Positions 53,982-62,708 of a DNA stretch of 64,000 nucleotides are shown piece by piece. Every line of letters starts with the position of its first letter. The first letter of the stretch is position 1. The translations under genes and the position numbers were made by a program. The notes beneath the pieces are model-generated. The model made no database searches, had not been told where the DNA came from, and worked only from the letters and a program-made list of their open reading frames with translations. The DNA is from Microterricola viridarii (GTDB taxonomy: Bacteria > Actinomycetota > Actinomycetes > Actinomycetales > Microbacteriaceae), in contig NZ_LT629742.1 in NCBI RefSeq assembly GCF_900104895.1, positions 2,666,001 to 2,730,000 of the forward strand, given 5' to 3'.

Positions 53982-55300
53982 CCGGCCAGTGCGCTGAACG
54001 GCACCGGGCGGCCGAGGATGTTCTCGGCCGCCCGGTGGCCGGATCGGAGCGCCGCCGTGACCGTGGCCGGGTCCTCGGTCCAGGTCGCCTCCCCGGCGAG
54101 GTGGAGAACACCGGCGACGGGGCTGGCCAGCGCGTCGTGGTCCTCGACGTTCCCGCCGGGCTTGAGGTACGCGTACGAGCCCTGCGCAAACGGGTCGTCG
54201 CGCCAGTCGGTGATCAGCACGTGCTCTGGCGTCTCGACCCGATCCCCGTAGAGTCCGCGCAGGGCGCCGAGCACCGACTCGACGATGCGGCCGGTGGGCC
54301 AGTCGCGGGTCTCGATGGCGCACGGCCCGGCTGCGAAGGTGAGCAGGGTGGGCACCCCGTGCACGGCGGTGAGGTCGTACCAGGAGTGCCACCACGCACT
54401 GGCCTCGCCCTGTTGGCGGATCGCGTAGACGCCGTCATCCCAGAATTTGGTGGGGAAGCGCAGGAACACCTTCTCGAAGTCATTCATCTGGAAGGAGTCG
54501 ATCGCACGGGCAATCGATGCGGGCAGCGCCGGCTCGAAGGCGAGGTCGCCCGAGCGCAGCACGCCGATCGGCACCGTGACGACCGCCCTGTCCGCCGTGA
54601 AGGCGCCCTGCTCTGAGCGGACCGTGACACCCTCCGGCGTCCACTCGACGCGGGTCACCACATGCTCCAGCCGCACGTCGAGCCCGGTGGCCAGGTGCGC
54701 GGCGAGCCGGTCGAAGCCGTCGGGGAACACGACCTCGTCGCCGTCGACCGTGTCGTCGTCGAGGCCGTGCGCGGCCAGGTCGCCCGCCCACACCCCGTAC
54801 TGCTCCTCGGAGCGGTGCCGCAGGAACTCGCGGACGCGCTCGGCTCTCTCCGCGTCCCACCCGAGCCGAGCCAGCGCGTCCTCGATCGCGTCGAGGTAAG
54901 TCTCGCCCGGCACGGAGGCCGCGACGGCGGCCGCGAGTTGTGCGTCGGCCTCGCGGATGTCGGCGGCGAATGCCCGAACCTGCTCGTCGTCCAGTCGCTC
55001 CCCCGCTGGCCCGTAGTACGCGATGGGCCGACCGTCCGGCTGGTAGCTGCCGACCGTGAACTCCACCGTGCGCATGCCGAGGGCCGCGACCAGATGGGTC
55101 AGCGGGTTGTCGTCGATGCCGTGGATCCACGAGGCGCCGCGGTCGGTGGCGAGGCCGCCCTCGCGGTCGGTCCAGGTGCGGCCGCCGACGCGGTCGCGCG
55201 CCTCGAGCACGAGCACTCGCTGCCCGGCCTGGGCGAGCAGCCGGGCAGCGGTCAGCCCGGATACGCCTGCTCCGATGACGACGGTGTCGAAGTTGGTCAT
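53978..55300 (-). CDS. Flavin monoamine oxidase-like FAD-dependent oxidoreductase
   Basis: A 440-residue enzyme of the amine oxidase family. The FAD motif is TVVIGAGVSGLTAARLLAQAGQRVLVLEARDRVGGRTWTD, followed by GASWIHGIDDNPL (the R-G-A-S-W-I-H-G block of polyamine/monoamine oxidases), VTVPIGVLRSGDLAFEPALP, and the C-terminal FAD-binding segment DPFAQGSYAYLKPG and HLAGEATWTEDPATVTAALRSGHRAAENI. Likely substrates are polyamines or monoamines. The ATG is six bases after TACCCT with no ribosome binding site, a leaderless pattern. The longer upstream frame is not supported. Confidence 0.9.
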   Translation of the reverse strand: MTNFDTVVIGAGVSGLTAARLLAQAGQRVLVLEARDRVGGRTWTDREGGLATDRGASWIHGIDDNPLTHLVAALGMRTVEFTVGSYQPDGRPIAYYGPAGERLDDEQVRAFAADIREADAQLAAAVAASVPGETYLDAIEDALARLGWDAERAERVREFLRHRSEEQYGVWAGDLAAHGLDDDTVDGDEVVFPDGFDRLAAHLATGLDVRLEHVVTRVEWTPEGVTVRSEQGAFTADRAVVTVPIGVLRSGDLAFEPALPASIARAIDSFQMNDFEKVFLRFPTKFWDDGVYAIRQQGEASAWWHSWYDLTAVHGVPTLLTFAAGPCAIETRDWPTGRIVESVLGALRGLYGDRVETPEHVLITDWRDDPFAQGSYAYLKPGGNVEDHDALASPVAGVLHLAGEATWTEDPATVTAALRSGHRAAENILGRPVPFSALAG

Positions 55301-55356
55301 GAGGTCAGGGTAGCGATGCTCGTCGCGGCCCGGGCTGCAGCGCGCGGCCGCCCCGC

Positions 55357-55854
55357 TCAGGACGGTTCGAGGCCGCGCTCGTACCGGGTGCCCGGGTGGC
55401 CGCCGAGGCTGGCCGGGTCCGCGGGCCCAACCGCAACGAACCCCGCATTGGTGAGCACCTTCTGCGACGCGGCGTTTTCGGTGGCGACCGAGGCGGCAAC
55501 GGTGCGTGCGCCGTGCCGGCTGGCCGCGAACAGGCAGAGTTCTCGCACCGCGGATGTCGCCAGGCCGCGTCCGGCGGCGTGCTGCGCGACCCGGTAGCCG
55601 AGCTCGGCGGCACCGTCGCCGGTGAACACCAGGTTGAACCGGCCGAGCACGGCGCCGTCCTCGTCGACCAGCACGTAGAAGGCACCGTCGCCGCTCGCCT
55701 GCTCGGCCAGCAGTGCGGCGTGGCGTGCGGCGTACTCGGCGAAGTAGTCGTCGCCGCGGTCTGGCACCGCGGCGCCGAAGTAGGCGCGGTTCTGCCGCTC
55801 GAAGGCGAGTACCGCCGGGGCATGGTCCGCGCGCAACAACTGCAAGGTAGGCAT
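55357..55854 (-). CDS. GNAT family N-acetyltransferase (RimJ/RimL-like)
   Basis: A 165-residue acetyltransferase. The acetyl-CoA binding region reads LGYRVAQHAAGRGLATSAVRELCLFA, followed by ASVATENAASQKVLTNAGFVAVG, the RimJ/RimL pattern of N-terminal or small-molecule acetylation. The ATG at 55854 follows GTCGAAGG; the longer frame to 55974 lacks support. It lies upstream of the amine oxidase on the same strand, 56 bases apart, and could act with it in polyamine turnover (inference). Confidence 0.85.
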   Translation of the reverse strand: MPTLQLLRADHAPAVLAFERQNRAYFGAAVPDRGDDYFAEYAARHAALLAEQASGDGAFYVLVDEDGAVLGRFNLVFTGDGAAELGYRVAQHAAGRGLATSAVRELCLFAASRHGARTVAASVATENAASQKVLTNAGFVAVGPADPASLGGHPGTRYERGLEPS

Positions 55855-55985
55855 CCTTCGACGATAGTCGGCCGCCCGCTCGACACCGCGCCCAGCCGAC
55901 GGGCAGCCGAGCGGCGCCAGCGAGCACCGCGACATTCCGTGCTGGCACTGAGGGCCAGCGCGAGCGGCCCCCAACCGTGGCTGAA

Positions 55986-55991
55986 TACACT
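55986..55991 (+). promoter_or_regulatory. -10 box TACACT, leaderless pattern
   Basis: TACACT is six bases before the ATG at 55998, with no Shine-Dalgarno sequence. It argues for this ATG over the GTG at 55977 as the start of the P-loop protein. Confidence 0.5.
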
Positions 55992-55997
55992 GGGGCG

Positions 55998-56630
55998 ATG
56001 CTCACCGCGGCCGACGCCCTTCCCCACCGCCCCCGCCGGGTGGCGGTGGCCGGTGTGTCTGGCACGGGGAAGACAACGCTCGCCGCTCGCATCGCAGCCG
56101 TCACGGACGGCGCGCACACCGAGATCGATGCCCTGTACCACGGCCCCGATTGGGTGCCCCGCCCCGAGTTCCTCGACGACGTGCTCGACTTCACCTCCGC
56201 GGAGTCCTGGACGACCGAGTGGCAGTACAACGCCGCCCGCCCGCGGTTGGGCGAGCGCGCAGACCTGATCGTCTGGCTCGACCTCCCATTCGCGCGCGTC
56301 ACCCTCCCCCGCGTCGTGCGCCGAACGATCCGGCGCCGGGCGCGGCGCGAGCAGCTGTGGAATGGCAACGTCGAGCGGCCGCTCTGGACGATCCTCACCG
56401 ATCCCGAGCACATCATTCGCTGGGCGATCGCCACCAGAGGGGTCTACCGCCAGCGCATACCCGAGCTCGAGCGCCTGCACCCGCATCTCGTGATCGTTCG
56501 ACTGCGGTCACAGCGCGAAGCCGACGCCTGGGTGGCGACAACCTTGCCGGCTGCCGTGCGCGGCGGGCATGGATCACCGATGGATCAGCGCCTGCACGAC
56601 CACGGTCCGGCGGCCTCCGAGCCCCGCTGA
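55998..56630 (+). CDS. P-loop nucleoside kinase-like protein
   Basis: A 210-residue protein with a Walker A motif VAVAGVSGTGKTTLAARIAAV near residue 15, the acceptor-site segment TEIDALYHGPDWVPRPEFLDDVLDFTSAESWTTEWQY, and a lid-like basic stretch (RRTIRRRARREQLWNGNVERPLW). This matches the family annotated as AAA/adenylate-kinase-like or topology-modulation (FlaR) proteins, whose natural substrate is unknown. The Trp-rich W-x-x-E-W-Q-Y block is typical. Start chosen from the leaderless box; a GTG at 55977 would add seven residues. Confidence 0.82.
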   Translation: MLTAADALPHRPRRVAVAGVSGTGKTTLAARIAAVTDGAHTEIDALYHGPDWVPRPEFLDDVLDFTSAESWTTEWQYNAARPRLGERADLIVWLDLPFARVTLPRVVRRTIRRRARREQLWNGNVERPLWTILTDPEHIIRWAIATRGVYRQRIPELERLHPHLVIVRLRSQREADAWVATTLPAAVRGGHGSPMDQRLHDHGPAASEPR

Positions 56631-56637
56631 GTGCGGG

Positions 56638-57078
56638 TCAGCTGCCGCCCGCTGCCCTGCGGACGTACTCCGTGATGGTCTGCTCCGTCTTCGGCGTCAG
56701 CGCGAGAACGGCGAAGGAGGTCACCCAGAGGTCACCGTCATCGAGCTGGGCCGACTCCTCGAAGCCGAGGGTCGCATAACGGCTGGTGTACTTCGAGGCG
56801 GGCTTGAAGAAGACGACCACCTTCCCATCCCTATCGGTGTACGCCGGGAACCCGTACCAGGTCTTCGGCATGAGATGCGGAGCAACCTCGGTCACGATCC
56901 GGTCGATTCCCTCGGCGAGCGCGCGGTCGTCAGCCGGCAGCTCCGCGATCGCCTCGCGCAGGGCCTGCTCCCCCGCCGCGCGGGTCTTGCCAGCCTTCGC
57001 CTCCGCGCGCAGCTCGGCGGCGCGCTGCTTGACGGCCTCGCGCTCCTCCTGCGAGAGTCCAGCGGTCTTCTCAGCCAT
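56638..57078 (-). CDS. DUF1801/YdhG-like protein
   Basis: A 146-residue protein. An N-terminal helical part (SQEEREAVKQRAAELRAEAKAGKTRAAGEQALREAIAELPADDRALAEGIDRIV) leads into a DUF1801-type domain: PHLMPKTWYGFPAYTDRDGKVVVFFKPASKYTSRYATLGFEESAQLDDGDLWVTSFAVLAL. The W-Y-G-F/M-P-A-Y motif is diagnostic of the YdhG/YdeI fold related to frataxin-like iron chaperones. Exact role unknown. The stop is seven bases from the end of the converging P-loop gene. Confidence 0.83.
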   Translation of the reverse strand: MAEKTAGLSQEEREAVKQRAAELRAEAKAGKTRAAGEQALREAIAELPADDRALAEGIDRIVTEVAPHLMPKTWYGFPAYTDRDGKVVVFFKPASKYTSRYATLGFEESAQLDDGDLWVTSFAVLALTPKTEQTITEYVRRAAGGS

Positions 57079-57203
57079 GTGATGCTCCTTCTGCGAGTGG
57101 TGCTGTTCGGTGGCCGTTGCGGCCTACCCACACGCTACGGGTCTGCAGAGGAATGCGCTTCTCGAATCCTGCGCAATTCGGGCTGCCGCCAGACAGCGTC
57201 CGG

Positions 57204-58883
57204 TCAGCGTCCGCGCCCGCCGCCGAACAGGGCGAAGAGCAGCGGGATGATCGAGCCGATCATCAGCACCGTGCCGAACACGACCGCGTCGGCGCGGAGC
57301 ACGGCGCCGGCGATGAGCAGCGCGGCGAACAGCACGGCGGCCAGCAGGCGCCGCGCGGTGCGCTCCAGCCGGGCGACCCGGCGTTCCAGGTGCGGGTTCT
57401 GCACCGACACCTGGCCGTCCTCGATGCGGGTGAGCACGGCATCCACGCGCTTGGGCAGGCGCCAGGCCACCCCCGCGACCTCCAGGGCCTGCTTGCCGAG
57501 GTCGGTGACGACGTTGCCGCTCTCGTCCCGAATCAGCTGCGCGGCGTACGGCTCGATGGAGTCCCAGACGTTGAAGTCGGGGTCCAGCGCGCTGCACACC
57601 CCGGAGGTGAGCGACATCGCCCGAATGATGAGCAGGAAGTTCTCGGGCAGTTGGAACGGCAGCGAGCGCACCACGTCGCCGAACTGCACGGCGAAGTCGC
57701 GGAACTCGCGCGGGTCCACCTCGCGCAGCTCGGCGAAGCCCATGCCGCCGAAGCGGGCGAAGAGCGCCACCATCGCCTGCTCGAGCTCGCGGGTGTCGGT
57801 CGACGGGACGAGCACGCCCACCTCGCGGATCGCGTCCACCAGCCCCTTGCCGTCGCGGGAGGCCGCGGCGATGAGCAGCTTTCGCAGGCCGCTGCGCGTG
57901 CCGGCGGAGACCTCGCCCATCATGCCGAAGTCGATGAACGTCAGCTTCCACGGGCGCCCGAGCGCCCCGTCTGCGGCCGGGGTGACGAAGATGTTGCCCG
58001 GGTGCGGGTCGGCGTGGAAGAACCCGGTGCCAAACAGCTGGTCGAACATGACGGTCGCGAAGACGGGCGCCACCTCGGCCGGATCGATGCCGGCCTCGCG
58101 CAGCGCCGCGGCATCCGTGATCTTGATCGCGGTGACGTCCTCCAGGGTGAGCACGCGCCGGGTGGTGCGCTCCCACACCACGGCGGGCACCGCCACCCGG
58201 GCGTCTCCGGCGAAATCGGCGGCGAAGCGCTCGGCGCTCGTGGCCTCGTGCAGGTAGTCGATCTCTTCCATGCTCGTGGCCGCGAACTCCTCGACGAGCG
58301 CGGGCATGTCCACCCGGTCGGAGACCAGGCGGACCCGGCTGAGCCAGCCGCCCACCTTGCGGAGCGCCGCCAGGTCGACGTCGACGATCTCGTCGATGCC
58401 CGGCCGCTGCACCTTGAGCACGACCCCGTGCAGCCCGGTCTCTTCCGCGTCGAGCTCGGCGAGCCGGGCGCGGTGGGCCTGGCCGAGGGATGCCGCCGCC
58501 ACCGGCACCTCGTCTATCGCCGCGAACGCCCGCTCCAGCGGCACCCCCAGCTCCGCCTCGGCGAGCGCCCGGATGGCGGGGAACGGCACGGGCGGCACCT
58601 CGTCTTGCAGGCCCTCCAGCTCGCTCGTGATCTCGGGCGGGAGCACGTCCAGCCGCGACGACATGAACTGGCCGACCTTGATCATCAGCCCGCCGAGCTC
58701 CACCGCGAGCACGTGGAAGCGCTGCGCGACGCGCGTCATCCGCGTCGCCCGGGTGCGCTCGGCGACCCGGGCCAGCCCGATGCGCGGCAGGAACAGCTCG
58801 TACCACCATGTCACCGCGAGGTTCCAGCCGGCGAAGCGGAGGATGCGGCGGTAGCGGGCACGGGTGGCTCCGGCGCCGGGCAT
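57204..58883 (-). CDS. ABC1 kinase family protein (AarF/UbiB-like)
   Basis: A 559-residue atypical kinase. Family hallmarks: the K-x-G-Q motif in GGLMIKVGQFMSSRLDVLPPEITSELEGLQDEVPP, the Ala-rich loop VPVAAASLGQAHRA (AAS replacing the P-loop Gly-rich motif), the catalytic Lys in GVVLKVQRPGI, GFFHADPHPGNIFV and the metal-binding IDFGMMGE. Two C-terminal transmembrane helices follow (LLAAVLFAALLIAGAVL and VVFGTVLMIGSIIPLLFALF). UbiB/AarF proteins support isoprenoid quinone synthesis or membrane-lipid homeostasis. The ATG at 58883 has GGGGGAGAGG just upstream; a GTG at 58913 is a weaker alternative. Coupled to the PadR gene upstream. Confidence 0.88.
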   Translation of the reverse strand: MPGAGATRARYRRILRFAGWNLAVTWWYELFLPRIGLARVAERTRATRMTRVAQRFHVLAVELGGLMIKVGQFMSSRLDVLPPEITSELEGLQDEVPPVPFPAIRALAEAELGVPLERAFAAIDEVPVAAASLGQAHRARLAELDAEETGLHGVVLKVQRPGIDEIVDVDLAALRKVGGWLSRVRLVSDRVDMPALVEEFAATSMEEIDYLHEATSAERFAADFAGDARVAVPAVVWERTTRRVLTLEDVTAIKITDAAALREAGIDPAEVAPVFATVMFDQLFGTGFFHADPHPGNIFVTPAADGALGRPWKLTFIDFGMMGEVSAGTRSGLRKLLIAAASRDGKGLVDAIREVGVLVPSTDTRELEQAMVALFARFGGMGFAELREVDPREFRDFAVQFGDVVRSLPFQLPENFLLIIRAMSLTSGVCSALDPDFNVWDSIEPYAAQLIRDESGNVVTDLGKQALEVAGVAWRLPKRVDAVLTRIEDGQVSVQNPHLERRVARLERTARRLLAAVLFAALLIAGAVLRADAVVFGTVLMIGSIIPLLFALFGGGRGR

Positions 58884-58918
58884 CGCCTCTCCCCCGGTGC
58901 TGGCGGCTGCCACCCTCG

Positions 58919-59464
58919 TCAGTCCTGCGCGAGGATCGAGTAGAGCCGGCGCCGGGCCTCATCGAGCACGGCGACGGCCTGCTGCACCTGTTCGGGCGTG
59001 CCCGTCCGCCCCACCTGTGCGGCCGCCTGAGCGAGTTCGATGCCGGCCTTGGGCAGGGCGGTGAACCCGGAGCTGTCGCCCGCGGCCGAGGCGTCCCAGG
59101 GGGCGGATGCCGCGGCGCCCGCGGCCTCGGCGCGGCCCGCGTCGGTGAGCGCGTAGATCTTGCGCCCGTTCGACTCCTCCGCGGCGATCAGCCCCTCGTC
59201 GGAGAGGAGCTGCAGCGTCGGGTACACCGAGCCGGCGCTCGGCTTCCAACTGCCGCCGCTGCGCTCCTCGACCTCGCGGATGATCTGGTAGCCGTGCATC
59301 GGCTGCTCGGCGAGCAGCGTCAGCACCGCGGTGCGCACATCACCCCTGCCCATGCGGGAGCCGGCGCGTTTCTCGAATGCGCCCCGCAGCTGCTCCATCA
59401 TCTGCCACATCCCATCGCCTCGATTGCCGGCGCCAAATCCGCCGGCGGGGAACGAACCACCCAT
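58919..59464 (-). CDS. PadR family transcriptional regulator
   Basis: A 181-residue regulator with a Gly-rich N-terminus, the PadR winged helix (DVRTAVLTLLAEQPMHGYQIIREVEERSGGSWKPSAGSVYPTLQLLSDEGLIAAEESNGRKIYALTDAGRAE), and a C-terminal helix. The motif P-M-H-G-Y-x-I and G-S-V-Y-P-T-L are diagnostic. The ATG at 59464 follows GAGGAGG. It precedes the ABC1 kinase gene by 35 bases and is divergent from the P-type ATPase, so either may be a target. Confidence 0.92.
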   Translation of the reverse strand: MGGSFPAGGFGAGNRGDGMWQMMEQLRGAFEKRAGSRMGRGDVRTAVLTLLAEQPMHGYQIIREVEERSGGSWKPSAGSVYPTLQLLSDEGLIAAEESNGRKIYALTDAGRAEAAGAAASAPWDASAAGDSSGFTALPKAGIELAQAAAQVGRTGTPEQVQQAVAVLDEARRRLYSILAQD

Positions 59465-59484
59465 GATGACCTCCTCGAACACAA

Positions 59485-59505
59485 CTGAGCGATACTCAAC
59501 GATAG
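59485..59505. promoter_or_regulatory. Candidate PadR-binding repeat with CGATA half-sites
   Basis: CGATA occurs at 59490-59494 and 59500-59504, ten base pairs apart, within CTGAG...CTCA symmetry, 20-40 bases before the PadR start. On the minus strand TATCG boxes could also serve as -10 elements. Autoregulation by PadR is inferred from position. Confidence 0.35.
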
Positions 59506-59667
59506 GTCGCGGCGGGCGCCTGCGAAAGGGGTGCCGGCTGGCCGGGCGCGCGGGTGGTGTCCCCCGGGACGGCGGGAGCTACAGTGGTTCTGTGGCCCGG
59601 AGGCTCTCAGTGACCCGGCCTCGTCGATGTATGGGATGAACTGCCTTTCCGGAAGCGTGGTCGCACG

Positions 59668-62532
59668 ATGCCAGACGAAGTTGCCAGCAGCACATCCACC
59701 GAGGGCGCGTTCCTCCTGGATGCCGAGGCCGTCGCGGCGCAGCTGGGTGTCGACCCGGCAACCGGACTCTCCGACGCGGAGGCGGCCGGGCGGCTCGCGG
59801 CCGACGGCCCGAACGAGCTGCGCGGCACACCGCCGGTTCCGACCTGGCGGAAGATCCTGGCCCAGTTCCAAGACCCGCTGATCTACCTGCTGCTCGCCGC
59901 CGTCGCGATCTCGCTGTTGGCCTGGGCGGTCGAGGGCGCGCACGGCGCCCCCGTCGACTCAATCGTGATCGCCGCCATCATCGTCCTGAACGCGATCATC
60001 GGCTACACGCAGGAGGCGAAGGCCGCGGATGCCGTCGCGGCACTCGGCGCGATGACCGCCGCGAGCTCCACCGTGCTGCGCGGCGGCGAGCTGAAGACCG
60101 TGCCCTCCAGCGAGCTGGTGCGCGGCGACATCCTCGTGCTCACGGAGGGCGACGCCGTCGGGGCGGATGCCCGGCTGCTCACCGCCACTGGGCTGCGCAT
60201 CCAGGAGGCCTCCCTGACCGGCGAGAGCGCGTCGGTCACCAAGAACGCCGCGACACTGCCGGAGCCCGCCCCACTCGGCGACCGGGCGAACATGGTGTTC
60301 AAGGGCACCTCGGTGGCTCAGGGCGTCGGCCGCGCCGTCGTCACCGCCACCGGCATGGCGACCGAGATGGGGGCGATCGCCGAGATGCTCGACGCGACCG
60401 TCGAGGAGCCGACGCCGCTGCAGAACGAGATCAAGCGCATCAGCAAGGCGCTCGGCATCATCGTCGTGATCGTCGCCCTCGTCGTGATGATCACCTTCAT
60501 CCTGGTGCAGGGCGTCACCTCGCCCGCCGACCTCGTCGTCGTGCTGCTGCTCGGCGTCTCCCTCGCCGTCGCCGCCGTGCCGGAGGGGCTGCCCACGATC
60601 CTGTCCGTGATCCTGGCGATCGGCGTGCAGCGCATGGCCAAACGCAACGCGGTCGTGAAGAAGCTCAGCTCGGTGGAGGCGCTCGGCTCCGCGTCGGTGA
60701 TCTGCACCGACAAGACCGGCACGCTCACCCGCAACGAGATGACGATCGAACGGATCGTGACGGCCTCCGGGCAGGCCGACGTCACCGGCGTCGGCTACCG
60801 CCCGATCGGCGAGGTGGTGGGGCGCGACGGCGAGTTGGCGGGCGCGCAGCGCTTCGAGGCGCAACTGGTGCTCGGCGCCGGCACCCTGGCGAACGACGCG
60901 CAGCTCACCGAGCGCGACGGCGAGTGGCAGATCCAGGGCGACCCCACCGAGGCCGCCTTCCTCGTGGCCGCCCGCAAGCTCGAGGGCATCACCGGCCAGA
61001 TCGCCCGCTTCCGACGCCGGGGCGAGATCCCGTTCACCTCGGAGCGGAAGATGATGTCGACGCTGGACCAGGACAGCGCGGACGGCACCCTCGTCCTGTT
61101 CAGCAAGGGAGCCCCGGACGTGCTGCTCGAACGCTGCACCCGCCTCCAGGTCGGCGAGGGCACCGTGCCGCTCACCGCGGCGCTCCGGCAGCAGGCGCAG
61201 GCCGAGGTGGAGGCCCTGTCCGCCCAGGCCTTCCGCACGCTCGGCGTCGCCTACCGGGTTGTGGATGCCGCCGAGCGATCTGTCGATCCCGCGGACGAGC
61301 TCGACCCGGCGCTGGAGCAGGAACTCGTCTACGCCGGCGTCGTCGGCATCATCGACCCGCCGCGCGGCGAGGCCGCGGCGGCCATCGCCGAGGCGCACCG
61401 GGCCGGCATCCGCGTCATCATGATCACCGGCGACCACCCCGTCACCGCCGTGCGGATCGCCGCCGACCTCGGCATCGTCGGGTCGAGCGCGCGGGCTGTC
61501 ACCGGTGCAGAGCTGGACACGCTGGATGCCGCGCAATTGCGCGCCGTCACCCGCGACGTGTCGGTGTACGCCCGGGTCTCCCCCGAGCACAAGCTGCGCC
61601 TCGTCGACGCCCTGCAGGCCGACGGGCAGATCGTGTCGATGACCGGCGACGGCGTGAACGACGCCCCGGCGCTCAAGTCCGCGGACATCGGCGTCGCGAT
61701 GGGCATCACCGGCACGGAGGTGACGAAGGAGGCGGCGCGCATGATCCTCGCCGACGACAACTTCGCCACGATTGTCGCGGCCGTCCGGCAGGGCCGGGTG
61801 ATCTTCGACAACATCAAGAAATTCTTGCGCTACCTGCTCTCCTCCAACGTCGGCGAGGTGCTCACCGTCTTCCTCGGCGTGCTCTTCGCCGGGCTGATCG
61901 GCCTCTCCGACGCGAGCGGCGAGGGGCTCGTGCTGCCGCTGCTGGCAACCCAGATCCTGTGGATCAACCTGATCACCGACTCCACCCCCGCGCTGGCCAT
62001 GGGCATCGACCCCGAGGTGGACGACGTCATGGCGCGCCGGCCCCGCGGTCTGACCGACCGGGCCATCGACGCGCGCATGTGGGGCGGCATCCTCTCCATC
62101 GGACTCGTGATGGCGCTGGCCGCCCTGTTCTCGATTGACATGTTCTTGCCCGGCGGCCTCGTCGAGGGCCACGACACCCTGGAGGTGGCCCGCACGGTCG
62201 GGTTCACCACGCTCGTCTTCGCCCAGCTGTTCAACGCCCTGAACGCCCGCTCGGAGACGAGTAGCGCGTTCCGGAAGATGTTCTCCAACACGTGGCTCTG
62301 GGGCTCGATCCTGCTGGGAATCCTGCTGCAGATCGCCGTCGTGCAGGTGCCGTTCCTGCAGGTGGCGTTCGGCACGGCGCCGCTGGATCTGGCCCACTGG
62401 GGCGCGTGCATCGCGCTCGGCTCCGTGGTGCTCTGGTACGACGAGATCCGCAAGCTCATCCTGCGTGCGCTCGCCCGGCGGCGCGGAGCGGCGCCGGTGG
62501 CGCCGGTGGCGCCGCCGTCGCCGACGTTCTAG
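59668..62532 (+). CDS. Cation-translocating P-type ATPase (P2A/Ca2+-type)
   Basis: A 954-residue membrane pump. N-terminal cation_ATPase_N domain (GVDPATGLSDAEAAGRLAADGPNEL), actuator domain with QEASLTGES, transmembrane motif VAAVPEGLPTILSVILAIGVQRMAKRNAVVKKLSSVEALG, the phosphorylated Asp348 in ICTDKTGTLTRNE, hinge MTGDGVNDAPALKSADIGVAMGITGTEVTKEAA, and a C-terminal helical domain (LLATQILWINLITDSTPALAMGIDP). The P-E-G-L-P motif and size match P2A/P2B calcium or related cation exporters. Ions cannot be settled from motifs alone. ATG at 59668; GGAAG lies somewhat far upstream. It is divergent from the PadR gene. Confidence 0.93.
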   Translation: MPDEVASSTSTEGAFLLDAEAVAAQLGVDPATGLSDAEAAGRLAADGPNELRGTPPVPTWRKILAQFQDPLIYLLLAAVAISLLAWAVEGAHGAPVDSIVIAAIIVLNAIIGYTQEAKAADAVAALGAMTAASSTVLRGGELKTVPSSELVRGDILVLTEGDAVGADARLLTATGLRIQEASLTGESASVTKNAATLPEPAPLGDRANMVFKGTSVAQGVGRAVVTATGMATEMGAIAEMLDATVEEPTPLQNEIKRISKALGIIVVIVALVVMITFILVQGVTSPADLVVVLLLGVSLAVAAVPEGLPTILSVILAIGVQRMAKRNAVVKKLSSVEALGSASVICTDKTGTLTRNEMTIERIVTASGQADVTGVGYRPIGEVVGRDGELAGAQRFEAQLVLGAGTLANDAQLTERDGEWQIQGDPTEAAFLVAARKLEGITGQIARFRRRGEIPFTSERKMMSTLDQDSADGTLVLFSKGAPDVLLERCTRLQVGEGTVPLTAALRQQAQAEVEALSAQAFRTLGVAYRVVDAAERSVDPADELDPALEQELVYAGVVGIIDPPRGEAAAAIAEAHRAGIRVIMITGDHPVTAVRIAADLGIVGSSARAVTGAELDTLDAAQLRAVTRDVSVYARVSPEHKLRLVDALQADGQIVSMTGDGVNDAPALKSADIGVAMGITGTEVTKEAARMILADDNFATIVAAVRQGRVIFDNIKKFLRYLLSSNVGEVLTVFLGVLFAGLIGLSDASGEGLVLPLLATQILWINLITDSTPALAMGIDPEVDDVMARRPRGLTDRAIDARMWGGILSIGLVMALAALFSIDMFLPGGLVEGHDTLEVARTVGFTTLVFAQLFNALNARSETSSAFRKMFSNTWLWGSILLGILLQIAVVQVPFLQVAFGTAPLDLAHWGACIALGSVVLWYDEIRKLILRALARRRGAAPVAPVAPPSPTF

Positions 62533-62544
62533 TCCGGCGCGGAT

Positions 62545-62558
62545 GCCGGCCGGCCGGC
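62545..62558 (+). terminator. GC palindrome after the P-type ATPase
   Basis: GCCGGCCGGCCGGC is a 14-bp perfect palindrome 13 bases after the ATPase stop codon. It may form a short hairpin or cruciform and act as a weak terminator; there is no T-run. Confidence 0.35.
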
Positions 62559-62708
62559 GTAACACTGGGTAGTCAAATTCGGAGGCGGCACTCCATAACT
62601 TCTAGTCTCCGAGACACGACGTGGATCGTTCGTTCATCCATTGTCACTCTCTCCCCACGCGCATCATCGACCGTCCGCACGTTCTTCGCCGATCCAGGAG
62701 CCACAGTC

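Noticed and set aside
55907-55935. Another copy of the dispersed repeat near GGCGCCAGCGAG
   Set aside because: Only 11 bases match the core and the flanks differ, so it may be chance in GC-rich DNA.
59959-62565. 868-codon open frame antisense to the P-type ATPase
   Set aside because: Asp/His/Arg/Gly-rich artefact opposite an unmistakable P-type ATPase.
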